64,000 nt of DNA from Acanthococcus lagerstroemiae (lineage: Eukaryota > Arthropoda > Insecta > Hemiptera > Eriococcidae): NCBI GenBank assembly GCA_031841125.1, contig CM063113.1:31951312-32015311 (forward strand). The letters are read 5' to 3'. The position numbers and the translations under genes are program-made. The notes beneath the pieces were generated by a model. The model did no database searches and was not told the DNA's origin. It saw nothing but the letters and a program-made list of their open reading frames with translations. Positions 43,776 to 55,500 of the stretch are shown piece after piece. Numbering within the stretch: the stretch's first letter is position 1; the number at the start of each line of letters is the position of its first letter.

Positions 43776-43906
43776 AGAGCATAACTTGAGGCACCCAGGA
43801 ATAATATCACTCCTGCTAGAAGGAAGGGTGGAAGGAAAGAATTGAGTAGGTCGGCAAAGATTCAACAGATAATCGAGGACATCAAATGTAAGAGTTATTA
43901 GGAAAT
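43776..43906 (+). pseudogene. Third LINE copy, middle piece
   Basis: AACTTGAGGCACCCAGGAAT through GAGTAGGTCGGCAAAGATTC matches 866-1000 of copy A. It is interrupted at 43907 by the composite element. Confidence 0.85.
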
Positions 43907-46521
43907 CAGGGGCGAAACTATAGGGAAGTGTGGGGGTCGAAACACCCCCCCCCCAATAATTTGGCCGTCGGTAAATTTTGAGACTGTTCATTTGACACCT
44001 CCCCCCCCCTCATCATAATTTGACAGTCGGCCAATTTTGAAACTGTTTATTTGAATTTTCATTTTTTTATGCATGTCTGTTTGTTTATTTATTTCCTTTT
44101 TCTATTAAAAAATGTTTCTATTGAAAAAACGGCAAATTTTTAATTTTTTAAACATTTTGTCGGCGAATTTTTAGTTTTCAAAAAATATTAGTCGGCAAAT
44201 TTTTCTTCTTCACCTTTCCAAACTGGAAGTCAAATTTCGTTTCTGAAAATGGAGTACCCTGGACTCCTGTTAAAGACTAGTCAGTCACAAGCAGAAGGTT
44301 TCAAGCTGAGTATCGAACGTTATTTGAAAGGTCGAAACGAAGCTGAAATATGGAAGACATTTCAAAAATCTGAAAGTCGGTAGCAAACGTTGAATTTCAA
44401 ATTTCAATGACTATTCGGACTGCCAGCTCGAAAGAGTCACCCTCTATAAGTTTAGCCATGTGAAAAAAAGGAACTATTGAAACCCTACATTTAAAAAAAA
44501 ATTCATCAGGTTGAAATGAAAATGGTCTCAATGGAAGGAAAATTTTATGTACTATAAATTTTGTCCTAATCATTTTTTGATAAACGCTTTCGTTTCCATA
44601 ATATTTTGAGATTTCTTCGTATGCCGGCGAATGATATATTCCCCTCGATCAGGGTTACGAGGTAAACGACTACAGCGCTCCACCACATTGAGCAGCCCGA
44701 AATCTGTTGATACTAGGTTCTCTGTTTAACCTAGAACCTGAAATTTGAGAAAGTTGAACTCGACCGCTCTCACATTCCCCTTCGTCTTTCTTAGCTAATG
44801 AGGTGTTTTTTTGTTTTTTTTTTGTAAGACGGTTTCACCCTGTCCATAATTTCATGACCACTGTTCACATCACGTCTCCAGTACTCAGTACAAGGATATG
44901 ATACGACTCAATCGACCCATGACGCGTCCATTTTCTCTTCTTGTGAATCCGTCAGGTGAAACTGGAAAAATTGCATATTATATAGCGACTTCTACGTAAG
45001 TGATTCACTAATTCACTCAGTCACTTGCTTACTTATTTAGTGATTCACTCACCTACTCAGTCAGTCATTCATTCTCTAATACAGTTATTCATTCACTTCG
45101 TCACTCTGTCACTCACTGAGTCAGTGATTCACTCACTCACTCAAACACTTACTCAGTGACTCAATGATTCACTCAGTCACTCGCTTACATATTTAGTGAT
45201 TCACTAAGTTACTCACTCACCCACTCGGTGACTCAGTGATTTACTCACTTACTTAGTCATTAATTCATTCTCTAATTCAGTTATTCATTCACTCCGTCAC
45301 TCAACCAATGAGTCAGTGATTCACTCACTCGCTTGCTTATTTATTCCGTTATTTATACAGTTACTCAATCACTTACTCAGTGACTCAGTGATTTACTCAC
45401 TCACTCACTCAGTCACTCGCTTACTCATTGAGTTATTCACTCAGTCACTCACTTAATCATTCGTAAACGACTGCAGCGCGCCACCCCTTTGAGCCGAAAT
45501 CTGTTGTTACTAGATTCTCTGGTTGACCTAGAGCCTGAAATTTGAGAAAGTTGAACATTTTATTAAAATCAAAAAGTTGAAAGCAAAAGACTTATCTTCC
45601 AATTTCACAAGCTGAATTCGATAGCAAATGTTCTATCTATTTTTTAAATTACGGTCTTTGGTCCTGGTGAATATTCGGGCCATACATCCGCCAGAGCGCG
45701 CCGCTATCGAGTCGAAAAGATAGGTAGTAAAAGGTAAATCTATATATTTTCCCATTTATGTACATATACTCATTAAAGTTGAAATAGGTATCTCGAAAAA
45801 TAAGACGTTTTTGAAGTATTTAGAGAGAAACCAGTTTTTCGAACAACGAATTTTCTTTCAATTAAAACTATTTTAATACCTAGATTCCAAAATTTCGCTA
45901 CATGTGTCAAAAACACATTTGGTCGCTGATGAGAGTAGTCGATACTAGCGTTGTACGGCCCGGAGGGAAACTTAGTCTGGAACAAAAGCCATGTTCGGAC
46001 ACGGATTCCCATAATTCAATCGACAAAAAACTTCGTAGTTTTTTTTTTTTTTTTGTAATTTGATTTGATTTTATTGGAATCAATTTAGGAGAAGAATCAG
46101 AGGAAATTCAGAAAAAAATATCACCAAGAGTAAACAACGACCACCTCAATGCGTAAAGGAAGTTGTGTGTTCCTCTCAAGTATTTCTAACATCCTTCCAC
46201 CTTACCCTCCCTGAATAGGGTATGCTCATGTGCGTAAATGTGAGTGCTTGGGGGATAAGGTTCCAATCTGCATTTGCAGGGACGAAACTATGGGGAGGGG
46301 ATGAAACACCCCCAATAATTAGGCAGTCAGTAAATTTTGAAACGGTTTATTTGAATTTTTCATTTTCTAAGAACGATTGTTTGTTTATTATATTTCTTAT
46401 TAAAAAATATTTTGATTAAAAAATCGGTGAATTTTCAAATTTTAGTTAAAAGAAAATATTTGTCGACAAACTTCCTTCTCCACCCCCCTCTCCCCATACT
46501 GTAAGTCAAGTTTCGCCTCTG
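43907..46521. mobile_element. Composite CAGGGGCGAAACT element, copy 3, inserted in a LINE
   Basis: The left module is 43907-44244 and the right module 46277-46521. The outer ends CAGGGGCGAAACTATAGG and AGTTTCGCCTCTG are inverted repeats. The LINE is cut cleanly on both sides, and flanks TAGGAAAT and TTGGAAAG agree at six of eight bases, so the whole composite seems to have moved as one unit. It carries the (TCAC)-type array at 45.0-45.5 kb. Confidence 0.75.
44998..45465. repeat. Degenerate simple repeat, CACTCAGTCACTTACT type
   Basis: About 470 bp of four-base-periodic variants of TCACTCAG, CACTTACT and GTGATTCACTCA with no reading constraint. It lies inside the passenger of the third composite. 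Confidence 0.85.
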
Positions 46522-46616
46522 TTGGAAAGGAAAGAACTTGCACAAGATAAGGAGAAATGGGGAGCTCCATCAAACCGGTCGTAAGACTGATAACCCTCTC
46601 TTATCATCATCATTAT
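46522..46616 (+). pseudogene. Third LINE copy, 3' end
   Basis: GAAAGAACTTGCACAAGATA through CATCAAACCGGTCGTAAGAC and TATCATCATC is the natural 3' terminus of this LINE. It shows where units A and B are abnormal: there the same GATAACCTTATCATC is followed by an inverted endonuclease piece. Confidence 0.85.
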
Positions 46617-46919
46617 ATCATACTAAACATGTTCTGGTATTCTTTTGAATTTGTAGAAAGATCTATTGTCATTATTACGTGAAATGTAAAGAGCAAAATG
46701 TGGATTTAACCACGTAGGTATTTTCTTTTGACTAATGCTTTGGAAAACAGGTTCTCAAACAGCTTTGAACTTTGTACTTTACTTACTTTGGGCACTTACA
46801 CACATCCACCTTGGTCTCTTTTGTTATCAGTGGGATCACGATTAGGCTCCTCTAGGTATACTCTTTATCCCTCGAAATTGGAGGGCGATAGTATTGAATT
46901 CACTTAAGCCCACGGTCTA

Positions 46920-47151
46920 AGGTAACTTTATAAAAATCCAAAAATCATACCCCCTCGAAAAAAGAAAAAAAACAACTATGAGAGATTTTTTTCTCTGTAA
47001 TACTTCCTTTGTAAAAAAAAAAAAAAAAAAAAAAAACACAATATCCCAAACGTTAATAACGGTACTCGTATATTTTCACATTTTTCACTTGGGGGTGGGC
47101 TAATTTTTAACCGGGGGCTCAGCCCCCAGTCCCCCTCTATTTCCGCCCCTG
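46920..47151. mobile_element. Transposon fragment, CAGGGGCGGAAATAGAGGGG family, reverse
   Basis: The right end CCCTCTATTTCCGCCCCTG complements the start at 39885, and the interior matches it in reverse (ACGGTACTCGTATATTTTCA, GAGATTTTTTTCTCTGTAAT). An A-run sits at about 47016-47036. Confidence 0.65.
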
Positions 47152-47699
47152 ATTATCATTCATATTTATGTAGTTATTTGCAGCAGTAGTAGATCCAGGA
47201 GGCTCTATGAGGTGCAATTCAAAACATGTGAGAATTGTATTTCTTACCCCTTTCTCCTGCTCGACAGATCATTGTTTTCCGTCTTCATCATGGTCATTGA
47301 GAAAGCGAGTTAGTCGATAACTGAGAAAATGGTTGCTCAGAAGAAATAAAGGTCTAGATGAGAAGACAAGGTTTAAGGCTAGATTGGTAGTTCGAGGTTT
47401 TCAGTATAACAATGACTGGGCTGACTGACTGACTGGATTGGACTGACTGAGCCTTCGAGTACTACGCTCCGCTAATGCATCAGTTTGCAGACGCATCTGC
47501 AAACTGAATTAGTTCATAACGTGTCTTTCGGATCTGTAACAATCTTCAAGGTTTTGTAACAAATAATACATCCTACCTAGGCAAGAACGTACCGATAAGA
47601 CAGCGCCACCCTCCCTCTCCAGACAATTGTCGATGGCCGATGATTTATTAATGATTGTGGGAATCGATGAAATAAGAAACATTAAATAAAAAAAAATAA

Positions 47700-48900
47700 A
47701 TACAGCACTAAAAAAACTCTGGCTTAGGTCTGAAGCCGAATAAAACACAAATCATGTTCAAATCCAGAAAACAAACAAAAAAGAATTTCAGCAAGAAATG
47801 GAAGGTAAAATAAAGGTGGAGGGAGAAAAGCTGCAATTTCAAACTGAAATGAAATATTTAGGATTAGTCTTAGACCCAAACTTGAACTATAAGAAGCATA
47901 TAGACTACATGACCAACAAGATTAAAAAACTATAATAAAATCAAAGCTCTATATGGCAACACATATGGAATGGACCACCCCCCCCCCCCCAGAAAAGAAA
48001 ATTTAAAAAAAGAGTATGCTTTTTCGCTCTATAACAGAATATAGATCCCTAGCATATTTTGATAAATTAGGGAAATCAGAAATGAAAAAATTAAAATCGC
48101 TTTAAAGAACAATATTAATAGGAGTAATATCTGCATATAGGACAATCTCACACACCGCCACAATGTAATAGCCGGAGTGATACCAATAGACCTACAACTA
48201 AAATAAATAAATAGGATAAAAAGAATCAAAGCAGAAGCGAGAACCGAAAAATTTACAGAAAAGCAATTAAAAGAAAAAATAAAGGAAGTAAAACAAGAAA
48301 ATAATAAAATACGTCAAGAACAATCAATATAACACAGAGAAGACAGGGAGGCGAACGGCAAAACTGATACTTCACATATAAGAGAGACTAAAAAATAAAA
48401 ATCTAAAATCTAACTATTTTCTAACACAATACCTCACCGGACATGACAATTTTGCAACATATCTACAGAAATAGAAAGTCACAGACAACAGTTGATGCAG
48501 GGAATGTAATGAATGTGAAGATAGTCCAGAGATCACTTTTTCATAGAATGTCAAAATTTTAATCAAATCAGAATGAAACATAATATCACGGAGGAGATAT
48601 TGGGAAAATGTTTACAAGAAGAAGAAAGCCATGTCAATATAAACAAATTTGTGAAAGAAATATTGAAAACCAAAAAATATATTCATTAACGCTCATTCCA
48701 ATGTAACGCCAAAATAAGAAGGGGTGTCAATTTATACCTACTATAAGCTCATGTATAAGTGGATTGGTAAATAGATGTATTGTATATTATACACATAAGA
48801 ACTCAATTAGACCTCCCCGGTGCGATAAACTGATGGTAAAAGCACCGGAGAGATCTCATGTCTGTATAAATATGTTGAGTCACTAAATTTATTTAAAAAA
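47700..48900 (+). pseudogene. Decayed LINE, RT thumb and C-terminal region
   Basis: Fragments read KYLGLVLDPNLNYKKHI at about 47850 and NYFLTQYLTGHDNFATYLQ at about 48410, then a Cys-rich CRECNECEDSPE motif. These are the post-RT and zinc-knuckle-like tail of a LINE of the same kind as 53.2-56.8 kb. Stops and indels are frequent. Confidence 0.75.
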
Positions 48901-49595
48901 AAAAATTGGGAAGCAACGATTTCTTTTTTTTTTTACTAATCGATTTTAAAATATTTCTCGTTGACAACATTCATAATTTATAGTTGGACAACGTTGAGTC
49001 CACCCTCTCTTCCCAAAACAGAAACTCCGTATGTTCAGGCTAGATCTGAGTCCAATATTTCAATTATAACCTGTAACATAGGTACTTTAGTTTTCAATGA
49101 ATGGGTATGCAAAATGAACTTGGCTTTGAAATCAGAAGTACGGCCTAAGTATTCATTTCGCTCTCACGTTTCGTTCTCCGTCAAAAATGGGTACAAGCTG
49201 CGTCTCTCCTCCACTTTTCACATCGAACCGCAGTCGAACTCTACACACACGCCGAGTAACTACACAGAAGATGGAGCGTCGGATGTAGCGTCAACTTGAG
49301 GCAGGTCTGCTCGGGTGCGCAAGTGGCATCTCGAAAATTGCGTCGAATTTGGGGGCGGCTGCTGCGGCACATCGAATCTGCGTTCTGTATAAGCGCGTTA
49401 CGTTGCGTCTCCGTCTACACTTTCAGTCGAAAGTGAAAGGATGGCCAGAGTTTAATCGATCGGGCTCACGCAACTACACTCCAATACGGCGTTTCTCGTC
49501 TGGAAGTCGAATTCACTTGGTTCTGAAAATAATATGGTTTGCCGGATCGCAGACGGATAAATTTCCAGGGTCTACTTCGTTTCGAGTTCCTCGAA
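48901..49595. other. Upstream region of the glycosyltransferase gene; no firm exon
   Basis: Sequence from about 49140 is richer in G and C than its surroundings and could hold promoter and leader. The frame 48961-49299 has no recognisable feature. Confidence 0.4.
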
Positions 49596-52500
49596 ATGCC
49601 ATCGCTGCTGGTCGGGCCGCCATCGGTACGTCCACCGTTGTTACTACCACCTCCTCCGCCATTCGAGTACAGAAGGAAGGATGAAGAAAACAGCAGATTA
49701 TGGCGAACTATGGTACCGTATATAATCTGTATAGTCATTAACTGTTACATTGGTTTGTGTAGTACTCAAGGGTGCGCACGACTTGAACTTTCAAGGGAAA
49801 CAGCTGAGTCAAACCGACGAAATGGCGAACAGTTTGACCACCAAGTTACATAAGATCCGTTTCATTCTCTCTAGCTCAGTATAGAAAAAACTATATCTCC
49901 CTAATTCCAAAGAAAATAAGTTAGACGGTCGGATCTTGCAAGTACGAACTTGTTCAAGCGTATTCTCGCACATTTCACAAACTGGTCAGAGTTCTCTTTT
50001 CTAATTTTACTCTCAACCCGAGCCCTGGAATCCGCCCTTTCAAGCATTACCTCAGAGACATCGGGGAGGCTGTTAGGGCTGTCTTAGCCCTCTTCTTATA
50101 TCTTGCCGAAAAACCAGCCTTGGTCGAAATGTAGTGAGTTGCTACGTGGACTCGAACCCCGGGATCTCCGGATTCCGAGACAAGCGCGCTATCCATTCGG
50201 CCAACCAGACCCCGAACTGGTCAGAGGTACAAAACACTGAACTCAATATACAGCACCTCTTTAGCCTCCTCAATACTCGACTATTCGCTAACAGAACCAC
50301 GTGTTATCTCCGCAGATCGTCATATACCGCCAAAACCGCCGAAACGTCTTCCTGATCCTCATTCTGAGCTGGGCTTTGTCGCTGTCCTTGTATTTCTCGT
50401 TGCTGTACAATAAAGACTTCAACCTACGCCTGCTTCGGAACCTGAAGTGTTCCCAAGACGAGCTACGGCAACCGTGGAAGACCTGGAAGCAACGGGCGAG
50501 GCCGACTGACAACCTGTTCTATCTGTTCGAGAAACAGCTGATGCGATACAAAGCCCTGACACGAGTGTACGGCGAGTTCTTCATGTTACCCGAGGCTACC
50601 ATCAGAAAAGCGACCGAAGACGAGCGGCTGTGGAACGCTGTGAAGAACGTGTTCGAAACGGAGCCAAATTTCTCGTATGTCGAGCAAACATCGGCGCCCA
50701 GTACCGAACCCTTGCAGCCGAACCTCGACAGCTCGCTGAAGATCGACCTGAGCTGGAAGATCATCGACCCAGGCGACAAGAAAAACACACAAGATACGAT
50801 CAATATCTTCGACGTCTTTGTGCCGGCGCCCAAGTCGAAAGAAGAGAAGTTCCTGCGCAAGGGCAAGTTTCAAGCGTACGAGCACGAGCTATCGTTCCCG
50901 GTCGACGCCACATTCGACAAGACCAAGCTGAAGACTCTGTTTCAACAACTGACCGGAGAGACTGCCGAGGCGTACGTGCGCAAGAGAATGTCTTCGTTCG
51001 GACAGACAGGAACTCTCAATCTGTGGAAATATTTGGTGGTTGAGTCCATTAACAAGAGTTTCTCTGATTTAGAACGAAGCTCCACCCTTGAGGACGCCTC
51101 TGATATAGAAAGTGTGTCGGAGAAGGCGAGCGAATTATACCCAGCACGCACCAGCGCTGATGGCAAGTATTTGCTATATGACCGTATGTTCACAGGACCA
51201 CAGTTTGTAGCGATTTCAGGGGAACATAAGGTGACGGTAACGACCCAGATGTCAATGGATCGTTTGCCTACATTTGTGGAGAGTTACCAATACTGGAACG
51301 GGCCGATTTCTTTGGCTGTCTTTCTTCACGGACCAATGGAGTATTTTGTGTTCAGATGTAAGTACAAACGTGTTCACTATCTCTAGAGCTTCATTAAATT
51401 ACAGTATTATCCGAACTTTTTGCCAGCCCTGTAATCTGAAGTTGACTGCCTATATGTTTGATTTGACTATGTAGCTCCTCCGAAAGTCGGGCTGGAGCTC
51501 ACTGAGCAGAGCACCAGTAACAGTTTTAACATGTTATTTCTTATCACCTGGTACAGTTTTCAAAATGAATAGGGGTCGTACGAGCAGCAACATTGAATAG
51601 AGACTTTCTATGTATTTGGTGTAAATGAGTAAACTTTCTCCACATTCCATCCACTGCCATCCCATCCACGTGGCGGAAGCCTTGTTCATGTATATTGCAT
51701 TACTTATATTTCCCAACATAAAATAAGAAGCGCGTACATGTAACACATAATTCCCTCGCTCCTCTTTTCCAGCTTATTTATCTTTCATCCACCGCTGCTT
51801 CCCGCGACAGTTTGAGCGCACCCGTTTCAGCATAGCCACGCCGATCAACGACCCCATTCCAAGAGACGCGTTCATCCAGACGACCGACTTCGACAGCACC
51901 GACTGCTCGGCTAAATCTGCCGTCATTAAAGAAGTGCTCAAGACGAGGCTAACCAAGTCGAACAAATGGCTGAAGTCGAAATGGTATCCGCAGAACATGA
52001 TGCGAAACCTGGCTCGCTACAATATCATTACTGACTACCAGATCACGTTGGACGTGGACATCTTCCCATGTCCGAAGATGAGCGAGGGGCTGAACGTATT
52101 TCTGAATACGTCGCGTCAGTACGATAACGCGTTGGTTGTGCCCACTTACGAAGTGTCAAAGAAGGTCAAGTTCCCGCACAGTAAAAACGAATTGATGACC
52201 CTGGTTAAGAAGAGGATGGCACAGCCGTTCCACAAAGACATCTACCTACCAAATCAGAATGCGACTAACTTTCCCAAGTAAGAAGATGGCTGTTTATCTC
52301 AAGTTCTTTGCTTTCATTCTTTCTTAGCGACAGGGACGTACCAATAAGGGGGTAACTTATCCCCCCCCCCTGTAGGAATGGGAAAATTTACAATTTCAGT
52401 CAGGCGAGTTGGAAAAATCCAATAGGTCTAAAGGTGGTTTTTTTTGCTTTTTTTTTTGCTTTGATACTTGGGAATTGAGTTGAGAACTTGGGAAACCCGA

Positions 52501-55500
52501 ACACAAGGCAAACGGTTTTTCTTTCGCTTTGATACTTGGGAATTTTGAATTGAGTCAGTTGGAAAAATCCAACAGGTCAGAAGGTTTTTTTTTTTTGCTT
52601 TGATACTTGGAAATTTTGAGTTGAGTCAGTTGGGACTTTCACAATTTTTACCCCCCACCCCCAGAAAAAACTCTTCAGTACGTCACTGCTTAGCGAACAC
52701 ACAAAATGTTAATCAACTCACTTTGATATTCCAATATCGGTTTTACTTTAACCCATAGATGCTTGATGTTGGTTTCGTTGAATAATGTGGACCATCAGAG
52801 TCCATAACTCCGTATGGCAGCTTTTGCTCTTAAATAGTTAACAAGTAGAACTAGCAGAATGCATCCAATTCGTAACAGGAAACCTACCCGTCCTTATCAC
52901 TATCAATGAGCAGCTCCGTAGAGAGAGAAAGAGGGCCTGGGGGAATTTCCACGGGCCCCCTCTCTTTCCAGTTCATTTTGTTCTTTTGTCAGATAGGAAA
53001 AAATGATAAGCTACAGGATATGAGATTTCTTTCATGATGTAAGGAGTGATTGCTGATTTGATGTACAGTATGATGTAGCCGTAAGCGTTGAAATTAAGGC
53101 ATTTTAAAAATATCGGGCCCCCCTGAAAGTCCGGGCCCGGGGTATTTCCCCCTTTCCTCCCTCCCTCTCGACAAGGTTGTCAATGAGAAGGTAGAACCCA
53201 AATACAGAAAAGCATTTGTTAGACTCAAGAAAGAAGGTTACTACACTTTGAACAGAGAATCACCGACGAGAATAATGTGTGGTATAAAATCATTAAGATA
53301 CGAAAAGTTTATATCGGTAAGAATGTGTAAGTGGTGTAAATCGATAGGACATATAGGAGGAGAAATATCCACATGATGGACGAAGGAAAAAATTAGGAGA
53401 GGAAAGTAAAAATAAGAAAAAATACTTAACGGGCGTAATAGAGGACTATTAATAAATGTAGGTATAAGTGAGGCTACAATTGTGTAAAGGCCCAGAAAAG
53501 GGTATTATACAGAGTAACACAATAACTTTAATACACAATGTGCAGCCTATGTAGAAATAACGAAATCCTTACAAAGATATGATTTGTAAGGAGCAATCTT
53601 CTCAAATTGAGAGGGAAAAAGCATATAGTATCCACCTCTAACGTCAGACAATATAAAATACCTTAACGTTGACAGAAATAAAGCTCAACAGTTAGAAATC
53701 CTAAACAAAAAGCACAAAGACATGATTAATAGCTGAACCTAATCTTAAGAAAAATAGGCTCCTAAGACTAAAAACAAGCATTAATTTAGCCACCATAAAA
53801 CTAAACATAGCTGTAGTATACAAAAAAAAATCTCAAGCTAAGCCCAGTCAAATATACGTAAATTCCATGATTATCGCCAAACTAGAAAAAATAACAATAA
53901 TCGCATGCTACTGCGGTCACCTAATGAAGAGATATATACGACGAAATCAAGGTTTTGCGGGAGTACCTGACTAACTCAACTAATAAAAGGACAAAATACT
54001 ACTCATAGGAGACTTTAACATAAGATAATCACTGTATGAAAATCTTAACAATGTCAGGTACAACAAACAAAGAGCAGCAAAACTAGAAGAACTTTTTGCT
54101 TACTAACAATCTAATAGTAAATAGTCCATATAATATTAAAACCTTCCGAAATAAAAATGGATCAAGTGTAATAGATCTCCTTATAACGAATTTTGAAATG
54201 AAAAGGCACATTAGTCAATTCAAAATAAAAGACAACACTCTTACATGTCACAAAGCAATTACGTTTGAAATTGTGGAAACAGGAACCACAACAGGAGAAC
54301 CAAAAAACGAAACAATGAAAGTAAACTACCACAAATTTTAAAACAAAATAAAGAAGACAGACTTAAGTGAAATAACAGAAAGTATTTAAAAAACACAGAT
54401 ATAGAAGAATTAAACAAAAACATGCAAACAGTTTCCTACAACGAATGCAAGAAATTAGAAAGGACAGTCTAAAAAAATAAAAGAAAAAGAAAACCTCATG
54501 GTGGAACGATGAACTAAATACATATAAAATTACAATAAAACAACTTACTAAACTGGTATACAAATACAAAAAAATAACAACAAACAGGCTTACCGACAGC
54601 CACTGGAAGAAACTTTGAAACTTACAAAGAGGGAATATAAGGAAGAAATCTTTAACGCTAAAAACAAAACCTGGATAAATCTTGTCTCTCATTCAGAGGT
54701 CTGGGGAAAGCCATATAAAATAGTAAGGGAAAAATATAAAAAAATTTGAGTTTCCTTCACCAAAAACCACTGATAGAATTATCACAGACAAAAATATACA
54801 TCGAAAAATTCTTGAACAACTTTTTTTCACAAACAACTGATACATTACCAAACTTTACCATCAACAAATTCAACGAAACCAAAATTGATCAACACGCAAT
54901 AACTATTATAAATAAAAAAACTGAATAATAGGAGGGCCAACGGTCAAGATAACATTAAATAAAATGATAAAAATAATAAATAAAAATGACCCAGAAATAC
55001 TGAAAATGATACTAGAAAAATACTTGAACCTTAACACCTTTCCGGAACCGGGAAAATAAAACTAGGTATTAAATAAACCAAATAAAAACCCAACAGAAAT
55101 AAACTCCTGCAGACCAATCACACTACTGTCCGCAATGGGCAAACTTTAAGAAAAAATAATAAAACACTATTTAAACGAAGAAATAAACAAAAATAACATT
55201 CTCCAAAAAAATCAGTTTGGCTATAGGGAGGGAAGGTTAACTGGAACGGACACTTAATGAAATGGCTAAAACAATAGATAATTTCAGGAAAAGGTATACC
55301 TAAATACAGCAGCATACTAATAAGTTTTGATGTACAGGGTGCCTTTGACAGAATCAAATAGTCAGGTATACTTTAAAGTCATGAATAAGTCCACACTTTG
55401 TTACAACTAACTAAAAGTTTTCTAGTAAATAGAAAAATGGTAATGCTAGATGAAAAAGAAAACAAAATTTTAGAATACACCCTCAGGGCAGGATAGTTCC

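Noticed and set aside
45000..45465. CRISPR-like repetition
   Set aside because: Units are four-base-periodic simple sequence with no constant repeat and spacer pattern, in a eukaryotic setting.
48961..49299. 112-residue frame upstream of the glycosyltransferase
   Set aside because: No domain or signal sequence; likely leader or promoter region of the downstream gene.
50519..51043. Frames of 83-137 residues overlapping the glycosyltransferase exon
   Set aside because: Shadows of the high-GC coding exon; the + frame at 50316-51357 joins in phase to two further exons with family motifs.
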